From Bacillus sp. DNRA2 (GTDB lineage: Bacteria > Bacillota > Bacilli > Bacillales > Cytobacillaceae): 64,000 bases of DNA. The notes under the pieces were generated by a model. That model searched no databases. It saw only the letters and a list, made by a program, of their open reading frames with translations, and was not told where the DNA came from. This document shows, one piece after another, positions 1 through 8,935 of the stretch. The DNA is taken from the NCBI RefSeq assembly GCF_012843265.1, contig NZ_JABAIT010000004.1:124001-188000 (forward strand), read 5' to 3'. The position numbers were made by a program, and so were the translations under genes. Numbering within the stretch: position 1 is the first letter of the stretch; every line of letters begins with the position of its first letter.

Positions 1-788
<788 letters not shown>

Positions 789-971
789 GGCTGTGTTAAA
801 CAAGAAAGTTGATTTCCGCTCCAGGCACTTCGCGCACCTTAGGGGCTAGTTGGGAGCCTCCTCGGCGCATTCGCGCCTGTGGGATCTCCCATACCAGCTA
901 CTCCCGCAGGAGTCTCGTGCCTTCCGCTCCAATCAACTTGCGAGAAATCAACACTAAGCATTAACACAGCC
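789..971. mobile_element. MITE-like repeat, copy 1 (183 bp, 8-bp target duplication)
   Basis: Non-coding, locally GC-rich element bounded by inverted ends GGCTGTGTTAAA and TTAACACAGCC. It is flanked by identical 8-bp direct repeats ATAATAAT (781-788 and 972-979). The interior has palindromic GGAGCCTCCTCGGCGC / GCGCCTGTGGG segments able to form a long stem-loop. It is closely similar to copy 2 (2424-2602) and related to copy 3 (35545-35721). No transposase lies inside or next to it, so movement would need one supplied in trans. Confidence 0.85.
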
Positions 972-981
972 ATAATAATAA

Positions 982-1009
982 AAAAAGAACGGGCACGCCC
1001 GTTCTTTTT
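982..1009 (-). terminator. Intrinsic terminator of dctP
   Basis: Near-perfect hairpin AAGAACGGGC/GCCCGTTCTT with A/T runs on both sides, just after the dctP stop codon. It may work in both directions. Confidence 0.85.
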
Positions 1010-1011
1010 GT

Positions 1012-2280
1012 TTAGATCACTTGTTGCTCTCCAATTACTTTTGATTCAGGTGCCACTTCAAGAGGATTAAATTCATTCTCCATTTTTGATACAACAACGG
1101 TTGCTACACCATTACCGATTAGGTTAGTGATGGCTCTGGCTTCTGACATAAAGCGGTCAACCCCAAGTAGAAGAGCGATTCCTTCAACTGGAATCATCGG
1201 GAAGGCTGCTAACGTTGCGGCAAGGGTAATAAAGCCTGAGCCGGTAACACCTGCTGCTCCTTTTGATGTAAGCATTAAGATTCCGAGTAGAGTAATTTCT
1301 TGGACCAAGGTTAAATCAACGCCATAAGCCTGGGCGATGAAAATAGCAGCCATCGATAAGTATATTGCGGTGCCATCAAGATTAAAAGAGTAGCCAGTAG
1401 GTACAACCAAGCCAACTACAGATTTTGAACAGCCGTATTTTTCAAGGCGTTCCATCATCCGTGGTAAGGCTGATTCTGATGAAGAAGTTCCAAGTACAAG
1501 TAGGATTTCCTCTTTAATATATGCGATAAATTTAAAGATATTGAAACGGTAGAATTTAGCAATTGTACCAAGGATAAGGACGATGAACAGAAACATTGTT
1601 ATATAAACAGAGCCCATTAACTTGCCTAAAGATACAAGCGAACCAAGACCGAATTTGCCAATTGTATAGGCCATTGCTCCAGATGCTGCAATTGGCGAAA
1701 CCTTCATAATCATATTTACGACACCGAAAAAGACATCAGCAAGCTTTTCGAATAAAGTGACGACAGGCTTACCTTTTTCCCCCATTGCCGCAAGGGATAA
1801 ACCGAAAAGAACCGCAAAAAAGAGGATAGGCAATAATTCGCCCTTTGCCATTGCGGCAATGATATTATCAGGAATGATACCGGAAATGAATTCGATTGCT
1901 CCGTGGCTAGTTTCTTTTGCTGCTTCTGTAAACTGACTCACATCCCCACCTTGAACATTATCAGTGTTAAATCCCTTTCCTGGCTGAATTAAGTTTACAA
2001 CGATAATCCCAATTGCTAATGCGAATGTAGTTACGATTTCAAAATAGAGGAGCGCTTTCCCCCCGATACGCCCAACCTTTTTGAGATCGCCCATGCTGCC
2101 GATACCAATGACCACAGTGAAAAATACGATTGGTGCAATGACCATCTTGATCATTTTAATAAATAAATCAGCTAAAATCTTCAGTTGCTCCCCAAAGTCT
2201 GGAAAAATAAATCCAATTGCGATACCGACGAAAATACCGATAATAACCTGAACAGTTAAATTACGGAAGTTGATCTTCAT
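1012..2280 (-). CDS. dctP: C4-dicarboxylate/cation symporter DctP (DctA family)
   Basis: Secondary transporter of the DAACS (DctA/GltP) family, 422 residues, the usual length; it imports succinate, fumarate and malate with protons or sodium. Visible family marks are the serine-rich re-entrant loop [12 protein letters not shown], the hairpin-2 region [13 protein letters not shown], and the substrate-binding stretch [20 protein letters not shown], with about eight hydrophobic segments. Start: ATG at 2280 behind GGGGGATG. Neighbours dctB, dctS and dctR make this the B. subtilis ydbEFGH (dct) system rather than a glutamate carrier. A perfect cre site lies 28 bases upstream, so glucose repression by CcpA is expected. 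Confidence 0.9.
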   Translation of the reverse strand: MKINFRNLTVQVIIGIFVGIAIGFIFPDFGEQLKILADLFIKMIKMVIAPIVFFTVVIGIGSMGDLKKVGRIGGKALLYFEIVTTFALAIGIIVVNLIQPGKGFNTDNVQGGDVSQFTEAAKETSHGAIEFISGIIPDNIIAAMAKGELLPILFFAVLFGLSLAAMGEKGKPVVTLFEKLADVFFGVVNMIMKVSPIAASGAMAYTIGKFGLGSLVSLGKLMGSVYITMFLFIVLILGTIAKFYRFNIFKFIAYIKEEILLVLGTSSSESALPRMMERLEKYGCSKSVVGLVVPTGYSFNLDGTAIYLSMAAIFIAQAYGVDLTLVQEITLLGILMLTSKGAAGVTGSGFITLAATLAAFPMIPVEGIALLLGVDRFMSEARAITNLIGNGVATVVVSKMENEFNPLEVAPESKVIGEQQVI

Positions 2281-2307
2281 TTTTCATCCCCCTTTTATTA
2301 AAAAAAA

Positions 2308-2321
2308 TGTTAGCGTTTCCA
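2308..2321 (-). promoter_or_regulatory. cre site (CcpA) upstream of dctP
   Basis: On the minus strand the 14 bases read TGGAAACGCTAACA, which matches every position of the consensus TGNAARCGNWWWCA. It lies between the dctP promoter region and start codon. CcpA binding here would repress dicarboxylate uptake when glucose is present. Confidence 0.8.
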
Positions 2322-2381
2322 ATCGATGTTAATGATGTAATATTAACAGACAATTTAGAAAATCCAGATTTATGGTGATAT

Positions 2382-2399
2382 TGTTCTTTTTGTTCTTTT
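2382..2399 (-). promoter_or_regulatory. Tandem 9-bp repeat upstream of dctP, possible DctR operator
   Basis: TGTTCTTTT occurs twice head to tail, about 100 bases before the dctP start. CitB/DctR-type regulators bind A/T-rich direct repeats upstream of the promoters they activate, so this is a reasonable operator candidate, but there is no direct evidence. Confidence 0.35.
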
Positions 2400-2423
2400 T
2401 GGTCACAAAATTGTAAAAAATAA

Positions 2424-2602
2424 GGCTGTGTTAAATATGTTGATTTCCGCTTCAGGCACTTCGCGCACCTTAGGGGCAGTTGGGAGCCTCCTCGGCGCGT
2501 TCGCGCCTGTGGGGTCTCCCATACCAGCTACTCCCGCAGGAGTCTTCGTGCCTTCCGCTCCAATCAACCTGTGAAAAATCAACAATAAGCTTTAACACAG
2601 CC
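2424..2602. mobile_element. MITE-like repeat, copy 2 (179 bp, 8-bp target duplication)
   Basis: Same family and orientation as copy 1 with only scattered differences. Ends are GGCTGTGTTAAA and TTTAACACAGCC. The flanking 8-bp direct repeats AAAAATAA (2416-2423 and 2603-2610) are identical. It lies between dctP and dctB, so it separates the transporter from the rest of the dct cluster. A 60-codon open frame inside it is only the repeat read through. Confidence 0.87.
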
Positions 2603-2612
2603 AAAAATAAAA

Positions 2613-2640
2613 AAGGTCAGACCTTAATGGCCTGACCTAA
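2613..2640 (-). terminator. Intrinsic terminator of dctB
   Basis: AGGTCAG / CTGACCT hairpin followed on the minus strand by a T-rich run; it starts about 10 bases after the dctB stop codon. Confidence 0.75.
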
Positions 2641-2649
2641 AACGGATAT

Positions 2650-3690
2650 TTATGGCTTTTCTTTGTTAATTTTATCAATACTCTTTGAACCTATTTCTGT
2701 TATTAAATCTTGGTAGAGGGGCGAAAAAGTATTTTTCCATAATTGCTTTTGTTCAGAAGTTAAGGAGTGAATTTGAATCGATGAGTTATTCTTGATTTCC
2801 TCTAGCTGCTTTGCATTCATTTGCCTTGATTCAGCCTGAATCCACTTTGTTGTTTCAGCAAGTGCACTATAAATTTGCTGCTGTTGTTTTGGGGTTAAAT
2901 TATTCCAAAACTTTGAATTGATTATAACAGCGTAGCCAAGATAGCCATGGTTGCTTAAGGTAAGGTGTGTTTGAACCTTGTAGAGACCCTTGGAGTAGAT
3001 ATTAGAAATAGTATTTTCTTGTCCATCGACCTCGTGATGCTCTAAAGACCGATAAACATTGTTAAATTCTTGTGGGGTTGTTTCTGCCCCAAGCAGATTG
3101 AACTGGTTTTGAATAACAGATCCGGGCATAACTCGAAATCGGAGGTGGCGAAAATCGTCAGGAGTCACTAAAGGACGGGTGTTACTAGTCATTTGCTTAA
3201 ACCCGTTGCTCCAAAAGGCGAGGGCCTGCATGTTTGGGTCATCTAACTTTAGTAATAACTCCTTGCCTATTGCTCCATTAAAAACCTTCTCGACATGATC
3301 GTCGTTTTCAAATAAAAATGGTAAGTCGAGAACTTTCCATTCGGGGGCATACGCGGTCATTTTTGAAAACGTTGGTGCGATTATTTGGATGTCTCCATTG
3401 ACAAGGGCGTCTACCTCTTCTCCATCAGAATAAAGAATACCATTTGGATAAACTTCGACCCTTATCTTTCCATTTGTCTTATGTTCAACTAGTTCAGCGA
3501 ATTTCTGGGCAGCTAGCCCTTTAGGTGTATTCTCGGCCACAACATGGCTAAAGCGGATAACGATTTGCTCTCCTAACCCTGATTGCTCGTCATCATGGAC
3601 GATCGTTTTCGAATGGTTGAGGCTGTTAGTGCCAATCCATGATATTAAAATAACAATTGTTAGTAGACTTATAGAGATAAATGTTTTCAT
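2650..3690 (-). CDS. dctB: C4-dicarboxylate-binding protein DctB (TRAP DctP-type)
   Basis: Extracytoplasmic solute-binding protein of the TRAP/DctP family, about 346 residues. It has an N-terminal hydrophobic anchor or signal (residues 2-18), then VIRFSHVVAENTPKG, a typical first strand, and LRFRVMPGSV, which holds the conserved ligand-binding Arg. There are no TRAP membrane subunits (DctQ/DctM) nearby; in B. subtilis the equivalent protein helps the DctS sensor detect dicarboxylates and does not feed a TRAP carrier. An upstream TTG at 3702 is in frame, but ATG 3690 has GAGGG five bases before it and is preferred. It is divergent from dctS. Confidence 0.88.
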   Translation of the reverse strand: MKTFISISLLTIVILISWIGTNSLNHSKTIVHDDEQSGLGEQIVIRFSHVVAENTPKGLAAQKFAELVEHKTNGKIRVEVYPNGILYSDGEEVDALVNGDIQIIAPTFSKMTAYAPEWKVLDLPFLFENDDHVEKVFNGAIGKELLLKLDDPNMQALAFWSNGFKQMTSNTRPLVTPDDFRHLRFRVMPGSVIQNQFNLLGAETTPQEFNNVYRSLEHHEVDGQENTISNIYSKGLYKVQTHLTLSNHGYLGYAVIINSKFWNNLTPKQQQQIYSALAETTKWIQAESRQMNAKQLEEIKNNSSIQIHSLTSEQKQLWKNTFSPLYQDLITEIGSKSIDKINKEKP

Positions 3691-3793
3691 AATAGCCCTC
3701 AAAAAGTTGTTTTTTTAATAATATCATTTATTGGAATAATAAAAAATTTATTCGTGTTAAAATATAGTTAAGAAATTAAAGGGGAATTCATGA

Positions 3794-5368
3794 ATGAGAG
3801 CACCCATACAATGGAAAATTACTGGTTTAATCGTGTTTATTCTAGGCTTTTCGTTAATCTTTCTTGGCATCATTTTAATTAACGAGTTTACTCATAAAGA
3901 ACAAAACAAAATTCGTGAGAAGGCCATGCTAACGGCCAGAACGGTGGCTGAGCTACCAGAGGTTATTTCAAACTTACCTGAAAAAAACCGCAGGCAGGAA
4001 GAGCTGCAAAAAACAGTCGAAAAAATCCGAATGATTAACAATGCTGATTATATCGTCGTAATGGATATGAATAAAGTTAGGCTCACTCACCCTATTAATG
4101 AGATGGTTGGTAAGGTTTCTGAAGGGGTGGATGAGGGAGCTGCCTTTGCAGAGCACTCTTATTTATCTGAGGCTAATGGGGAAATAGGGACAGTAGTGCG
4201 CGCGTTTGTTCCGATAATTGATGATGACCATCAGCAAATTGGCGTGATAATGGCTGGTTATAAGCTCCCAAGTTTGTTCGATACGCTGTTGAACGTTAAA
4301 AAGGAAATAGTGTTAACGGGAGGAATCACATTTCTATTTGGTGCTTGGGGGGCATGGGTGTTAGCTAGACATATAAAAAGAGAAATGTTTCAGCTTGAGC
4401 CTCATGAAATTGCGAAGTTGGTTGTGGAACGAACAGAAGCGTTTAATGCGATGCATGAAGGAATTATCGCGATAGACCGTGATGAAAAAATTACGATTTT
4501 TAACAATCGGGCCAAAGAGATACTTGGAGTAGATGGTGAAGTAATTGGCAGTGATATAACGAGAGTATTGCCGGAAACGTACTTGCCAGAGGTCCTTCAT
4601 TCAGAAGAGCCAATTTACAATAAAGATTTATATATTAATAACTTGATGATTGTCAGCAATCGTATTCCGATTAAAGTTGATAACAAAATCGTCGGGGCGA
4701 TTGCAATCTTTCAGGATCGTACAAAAGTAAAAAAACTGGCAGAAGAATTGACAGGGGTAAAAGCATTTGTGAACGCCCTGCGTGTCCAAAATCATGAACA
4801 TATTAATAAGCTTCATACTATTGCTGGTCTAATTCAATTGGGCAATCGTGATAAAGCATTGCAATATGTTTTTCAAGTGACGGAAGAGCAGGAGGAGTTG
4901 ACCCGTTTTTTGAGCAAAAATATACACGATGATAGTCTGTCTGGTTTATTGTTGAGTAAGGTGAGTCGAGGTAAAGAGCTAGGGGTTCAGGTTATTATCG
5001 ATCGTAATAGTTATTTTGGCAATTTTCCCAACCAACTCGACCATCATGATTTTGTTTTAATGCTTGGAAATTTGATTGAAAACGCTTATGATTCGTTTCA
5101 ACAAATTCAGAATGATAGTAAAGAGATTTATGTAAGTATTAGGCAAACTGAAAAACTATTAAATATTTTAGTTGAAGATAACGGTTGTGGGATTAGCGAA
5201 GCAGTAATAGCTTCAATATTTTACTATGGTTATTCATCAAAATCAGGACCAAGTAGAGGAATTGGGCTTTATTTGGTAAAACAAATCGTTGATAAGGGGA
5301 AAGGCTTCATCCATGTGGATTCAGTTGTTGGTGAAGGGACATCGTTTCAAATCACTTTTGAACAATGA
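3794..5368 (+). CDS. dctS: Sensor histidine kinase DctS (CitA/DcuS family)
   Basis: Membrane sensor kinase for C4-dicarboxylates, 524 residues. Order: transmembrane helix about 9-29, extracytoplasmic PAS-type (CitA-like) domain, second helix about 170-193, cytoplasmic PAS domain (about 215-320), dimerisation box NHEHINKLH with likely phospho-His 334, and an ATPase domain with N box GNLIENAYDSF and G box VEDNGCGI. Start ATG 3794 follows AAGGGGA; a nearby ATG at 3790 is out of frame. It is followed closely by its regulator dctR and is divergent from dctB. With DctP and DctB it should activate dctP through DctR. Confidence 0.9.
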   Translation: MRAPIQWKITGLIVFILGFSLIFLGIILINEFTHKEQNKIREKAMLTARTVAELPEVISNLPEKNRRQEELQKTVEKIRMINNADYIVVMDMNKVRLTHPINEMVGKVSEGVDEGAAFAEHSYLSEANGEIGTVVRAFVPIIDDDHQQIGVIMAGYKLPSLFDTLLNVKKEIVLTGGITFLFGAWGAWVLARHIKREMFQLEPHEIAKLVVERTEAFNAMHEGIIAIDRDEKITIFNNRAKEILGVDGEVIGSDITRVLPETYLPEVLHSEEPIYNKDLYINNLMIVSNRIPIKVDNKIVGAIAIFQDRTKVKKLAEELTGVKAFVNALRVQNHEHINKLHTIAGLIQLGNRDKALQYVFQVTEEQEELTRFLSKNIHDDSLSGLLLSKVSRGKELGVQVIIDRNSYFGNFPNQLDHHDFVLMLGNLIENAYDSFQQIQNDSKEIYVSIRQTEKLLNILVEDNGCGISEAVIASIFYYGYSSKSGPSRGIGLYLVKQIVDKGKGFIHVDSVVGEGTSFQITFEQ

Positions 5369-5394
5369 TCTGGCAAAATATGGGGGTGGATGAT

Positions 5395-6066
5395 ATGTTT
5401 AAAGTAATCTTGATAGAAGATGATCCGATGGTCCAAGAAGTAAATCGAATGTTTGTAGATCGAGTTGAAGGGTTTCAGGTGCTTGGTGCAGCCAGCAATG
5501 GAAGTGAGGGAATCCAGCTCATTGAACGGATAAAGCCTGATTTGGTGTTGGTAGATGTATTTATGCCTAATCAAGATGGCCTTGAGACGATGAAGCAGAT
5601 TCGTGCAAAGGGGTATGAAGTAGATGTCATTGCGATTACTGCAGCAAGCGATATGGATACAATTAGAACCTTCCTCCAGCAAGGAGCATTTGATTACATA
5701 ATGAAGCCGTTTAAGTTTGAAAGAATAAAAAAAGCGCTTGAAAACTATCGTTCGTTTCGAGTTCAAGTTCGAAAGAAACAAAATATGTCGCAAGAAGAAC
5801 TTGATGAAATCCTATTTCAAAAAGAGTTGGATGAGCAGCCTGATTTACCAAAAGGCTTAAATGCTGTTACTTTAAAAAAGGTTATTAGTTTTTTGACCGA
5901 TAATTCCTTGCCTACTTCTGCGGAGGAAGTGGCTGAGGGGGTAGGGATTGCCCGTGTCACGGCCCGTCGATATTTGGAATATCTTGAGAAATGCGGAAAG
6001 GTCATAATCGATATTCAATATGGAGGAATTGGTAGGCCGGTTAATCGGTACGTATTCCAGAAATAG
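5395..6066 (+). CDS. dctR: Response regulator DctR (CitB/DctR family)
   Basis: Two-component response regulator, 223 residues. Receiver domain with acidic pair IEDD (residues 8-10), phospho-acceptor Asp54 in VLVDVFMP, and the conserved Lys in MKPFKFE. The C-terminal part is a helix-turn-helix of the CitT/DctR type (VAEGVGIARVTARRYLEYL). A longer frame begins at 5365 and overlaps the dctS stop, but ATG 5395 has GGGGGTGG five bases upstream and starts at the usual MFKVILIEDD, so it is chosen. Expected target: the dctP promoter. Confidence 0.88.
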   Translation: MFKVILIEDDPMVQEVNRMFVDRVEGFQVLGAASNGSEGIQLIERIKPDLVLVDVFMPNQDGLETMKQIRAKGYEVDVIAITAASDMDTIRTFLQQGAFDYIMKPFKFERIKKALENYRSFRVQVRKKQNMSQEELDEILFQKELDEQPDLPKGLNAVTLKKVISFLTDNSLPTSAEEVAEGVGIARVTARRYLEYLEKCGKVIIDIQYGGIGRPVNRYVFQK

Positions 6067-6115
6067 GGGTTAGAAACAAGAAGATATGATTAATAAATTT
6101 TGGGATACTGCAAAG

Positions 6116-6126
6116 TTTGTCGAATT
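6116..6126 (+). promoter_or_regulatory. Possible Spo0A box upstream of the histidine kinase
   Basis: TTTGTCGAATT contains the 0A-box core TGTCGAA. It lies about 120 bases before the kinase start and close to a plausible -10 (TATTAT near 6134). A kinase that feeds Spo0A would fit control by Spo0A, but a seven-base core can occur by chance. Confidence 0.4.
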
Positions 6127-6246
6127 TTATGATATTATGACGATTTTTTTCATTTAGTTGTAGAGAAATACCTCTCTGTAGATTAAAATATGTATAAGTA
6201 TGTACAACTAAAAGGTTACATAATAGTCTTGAGGGGATTAGGTTTT

Positions 6247-7479
6247 ATGTCGGACAATATGAATGGTGAAAACATAGTCAGTGAAGAAATAAAGTCTTCT
6301 AAGCTTTTTTTGTTGATGTATTATGTTATTTTTTTTGGATACGATTTGTTTTTCTATTTTATTTATCCTAAATTAAATAACAAGTCCATGGGGTTGCCTG
6401 AGGGTGGCTTAGGATATTGGTATTATATTATCATGCTGGGGCTTTTATTGATTTCTATCTATTTTTTAAAAAAGAAGAATCCATTTGTTATTAAGTATAT
6501 TTTATCAATAGGGTTTATATTTTTAGAAATTATCAATTTTCTATTAATTAGCTATAATAATCCTAAGTATATTCATGATGGCAATGTAGTCGAGCTTTTC
6601 CTAATATTATACTCACCAATTTTTATTAATAAAAAATATTATTGGGTAGTTCTTACCGCCTTAGCAGGGAAATATGTTTTTTATACATTATATTTTCAGA
6701 GTTTACAGTTCTTGTTTCCAGTAGTTATTATGTTGGTCATTGGAATAGTCTCGTATATATTCTTGGCGCGTTTTACATCATACATTAAAACGCTGACCTC
6801 CATGTTCGAGAGGCAACGTCAAAATGAAAAATTGGCTGTTTTAGGCCAGATGGCTACATCGATTGGACATGAAATTCGTAATCCACTATCTTCATTGAAG
6901 GGTTTTACGCAATTACAACAGGAACGAGATAGTAGTGAAAACTCATTTTATCCAATTATGATACAGGAAATTGATCGAATTAATTCGATAGTGGATGACT
7001 TAATGATTCTAGGGAAACCGAAAACCAAGCACTTCGAAAGACATGATTTATATAAAATTGTTGAATATGTGATTAGTGTGACAAGTCAATTAGCGGAAAA
7101 CACTAATACTAAGATTGTTGTACATCACAATGAAAAAATACCAATAATTGATTGTAATGAAAAACAAATTAAGCAAGCATTAATCAATGTAATAAAAAAT
7201 GCTATTGAATCAATGCGATATGGTGGAACTATTGAGGTTAGTTTTGCAAGTATTGGTTCTGATAAGGTAAAAATAGAGGTACAAGATTGTGGTTGTGGTA
7301 TAGAGCCTGAAAAGGTTAAAATGTTGGGCGAGCCTTTTTATACGACCAAATCAGAAGGAACTGGGTTAGGCGTGCTTATTACAAAGAAAATTATTGAAGA
7401 CCATGGTGGAGAATTGAAGTTCGAAAGCACAATGGGAAAAGGTACAAAAGTATCGTTAATTTTTCCAGTAATAAAATAA
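6247..7479 (+). CDS. Membrane histidine kinase, sporulation-kinase-like
   Basis: About 410 residues: an N-terminal membrane domain of five to six helices (residues about 18-185), then a HisKA domain with SIGHEIRNPLSSLKGF (likely phospho-His 208) and an ATPase domain (VIKNAIESM, VQDCGCGIEP, GTGLGV). This H-box and the lack of a partner regulator resemble the orphan KinA-KinE kinases that phosphorylate Spo0F, but the sensor domain is not one I can name. The membrane domain is recognisably the same as in the HD-GYP protein at 8936-10087. ATG 6247 follows GAGGGG and is preferred over the longer frame starting at 6190. Function as a sporulation kinase is an inference. Confidence 0.78.
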   Translation: MSDNMNGENIVSEEIKSSKLFLLMYYVIFFGYDLFFYFIYPKLNNKSMGLPEGGLGYWYYIIMLGLLLISIYFLKKKNPFVIKYILSIGFIFLEIINFLLISYNNPKYIHDGNVVELFLILYSPIFINKKYYWVVLTALAGKYVFYTLYFQSLQFLFPVVIMLVIGIVSYIFLARFTSYIKTLTSMFERQRQNEKLAVLGQMATSIGHEIRNPLSSLKGFTQLQQERDSSENSFYPIMIQEIDRINSIVDDLMILGKPKTKHFERHDLYKIVEYVISVTSQLAENTNTKIVVHHNEKIPIIDCNEKQIKQALINVIKNAIESMRYGGTIEVSFASIGSDKVKIEVQDCGCGIEPEKVKMLGEPFYTTKSEGTGLGVLITKKIIEDHGGELKFESTMGKGTKVSLIFPVIK

Positions 7480-7492
7480 AGTTTAATGTAAT

Positions 7493-7530
7493 GAGGACTA
7501 CCTTAAAAGGCAGTCCTCAATTTATTATTT
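7493..7530 (+). terminator. Intrinsic terminator after histidine kinase
   Basis: GAGGACT / AGTCCTC hairpin with an inner CCTT/AAGG pairing, followed by TTTATTATTTT. Confidence 0.75.
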
Positions 7531-7678
7531 TGCAGGGTATATGTATGATGAAATGATAAATATTCACATTTAATGACATCTTTTTGACAACATCTTGAAA
7601 TCGCTGTTTTTGTGAAAAATATCACGCAACAATCCATCTGTTTTTCATTATAGTTATAGAAGAAAGAGGTGGACCAAC

Positions 7679-8710
7679 ATGAAAAGCAAAAAGCTTTACA
7701 AGCAGCTAAAAAGAAGACCGATAGAATTTGCAAGAGGTACTGTGCAGCTTCTATTTTTATTTTTTATCCTTTATGTCGGGTTACGATTTTATTTATTTTA
7801 CCAACATTTTGCGACTTCAGGTGTAATGCCATTTGTTGAACGACCATCAGCAGTTGAAGGGTTTCTGCCTGTAAGTGCATTGGTTGGTTTTAAGGTATGG
7901 GTATCAACAGGAGAGTTTGACCAAATCCATCCAGCGGGGCTAGTATTATTCACTTTTATTGTTGGTTCTGGGTTGTTATTTAGAAGATCATTCTGTAGTT
8001 GGATTTGTCCAATTGGGACAATTAGTGAATGGACTGGTAAATTAGGAAGTAAGTTAACTAAAAAATTCTTTAAGAAGAAAACGATTGATTTACCAAAGTG
8101 GTTAACCTGGATCTTATCTCCAATTAAGTATCTAATACTAGCATTCTTTTTGAAATATATTCTTCTTGATATGTCACCAGCAGCTGCTCTAGATTTTATG
8201 TATAGTCAGTATAATGTAGTTTCTGATGCAAAAATGTTATTATTCTTCGTAAATATCAGCAGCTTTGCAGTAAAGGTTATTTTAGTTTTATTTGTACTAT
8301 CATTGTTCTTTAAAAACTTTTGGTGCAGATTTTTATGTCCATATGGTGCAGTAATTGGCCTTGGATCACTATTGGGTATTACGAAAATCAAACGGAATGA
8401 AGATACTTGCATCGACTGTAGTGCGTGTACACGAGTATGTCCACAGCGCATCAAGGTTTCTGAAAAGAAAGCCGTGTTAACACCAGAATGTTCAGCTTGT
8501 ATGCTTTGTGTAGAAGCATGCCCTGTGAAGGATACATTAACGGTTCAGGTGGCTGGGAAAAAGGTTAATAAATGGGTTGTACCAGCAGCATTCTTTGTTG
8601 TGTTTGCTGTAACTTATATAATTGCTAGATTGACAGGACATTGGCAGACAATCTTAACTTATGATGACTTTAAATACCTGTTTTCCATGCTAGATAATAT
8701 TGGGCATTAA
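7679..8710 (+). CDS. NapH/CcoG-like membrane polyferredoxin
   Basis: 343-residue membrane electron-transfer protein. It has about five hydrophobic helices, the two membrane-side motifs CSWICPIG and CRFLCPYG typical of NapH/NosR-like proteins, and a cytoplasmic part with two four-cysteine clusters (CIDCSACTRVCP and CSACMLCVEACP) for [4Fe-4S] centres. It would pass electrons across or along the membrane from quinol or a soluble donor. No reductase is adjacent and it has its own terminators, so the partner is unknown. Start ATG 7679 behind AGAAAGAGGTGG. Confidence 0.8.
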   Translation: MKSKKLYKQLKRRPIEFARGTVQLLFLFFILYVGLRFYLFYQHFATSGVMPFVERPSAVEGFLPVSALVGFKVWVSTGEFDQIHPAGLVLFTFIVGSGLLFRRSFCSWICPIGTISEWTGKLGSKLTKKFFKKKTIDLPKWLTWILSPIKYLILAFFLKYILLDMSPAAALDFMYSQYNVVSDAKMLLFFVNISSFAVKVILVLFVLSLFFKNFWCRFLCPYGAVIGLGSLLGITKIKRNEDTCIDCSACTRVCPQRIKVSEKKAVLTPECSACMLCVEACPVKDTLTVQVAGKKVNKWVVPAAFFVVFAVTYIIARLTGHWQTILTYDDFKYLFSMLDNIGH

Positions 8711-8717
8711 TCTTTCT

Positions 8718-8752
8718 AAAACATCGGACTATTGTGGTTCGATGTTTTTTTA
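8718..8752 (+). terminator. Intrinsic terminator after polyferredoxin
   Basis: AAACATCG / CGATGTTT hairpin followed by a T run. Confidence 0.8.
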
Positions 8753-8826
8753 TGCATAATTAAGTATAATTTCGACGGTTTGTACACAATTAAACAAAAT
8801 GGTTTATTTGGTTATTAGTAGCTATT

Positions 8827-8879
8827 TTGTTATGATGAAAATTCAGCTATAATGGAGTCAAATGTCGATTAATGACGAA
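8827..8879 (+). promoter_or_regulatory. Possible promoter and 0A-like box before the HD-GYP gene
   Basis: TTGTTA (8827-8832) and TATAAT (8848-8853) are 15 bases apart, a short but usable spacing. Downstream, TGACGAA (8873-8879) fits the 0A-box core TGNCGAA. As the preceding gene ends in a terminator, some promoter must lie here. Confidence 0.4.
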
Positions 8880-8935
8880 TAATAATCGCCTCATTAGATT
8901 GGCTCAAGATAATAGCGAAAATGTGAGGTTTATTT

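Noticed and set aside
2403-2585. 60-codon open frame on the minus strand
   Set aside because: It is the MITE copy 2 read through; no ribosome site, and related frames in the other copies are not conserved.
2650-3690. Complete TRAP transporter
   Set aside because: Only the binding protein is present; no DctQ or DctM genes lie nearby, and the neighbours are those of the DctP/DctS/DctR sensing system.
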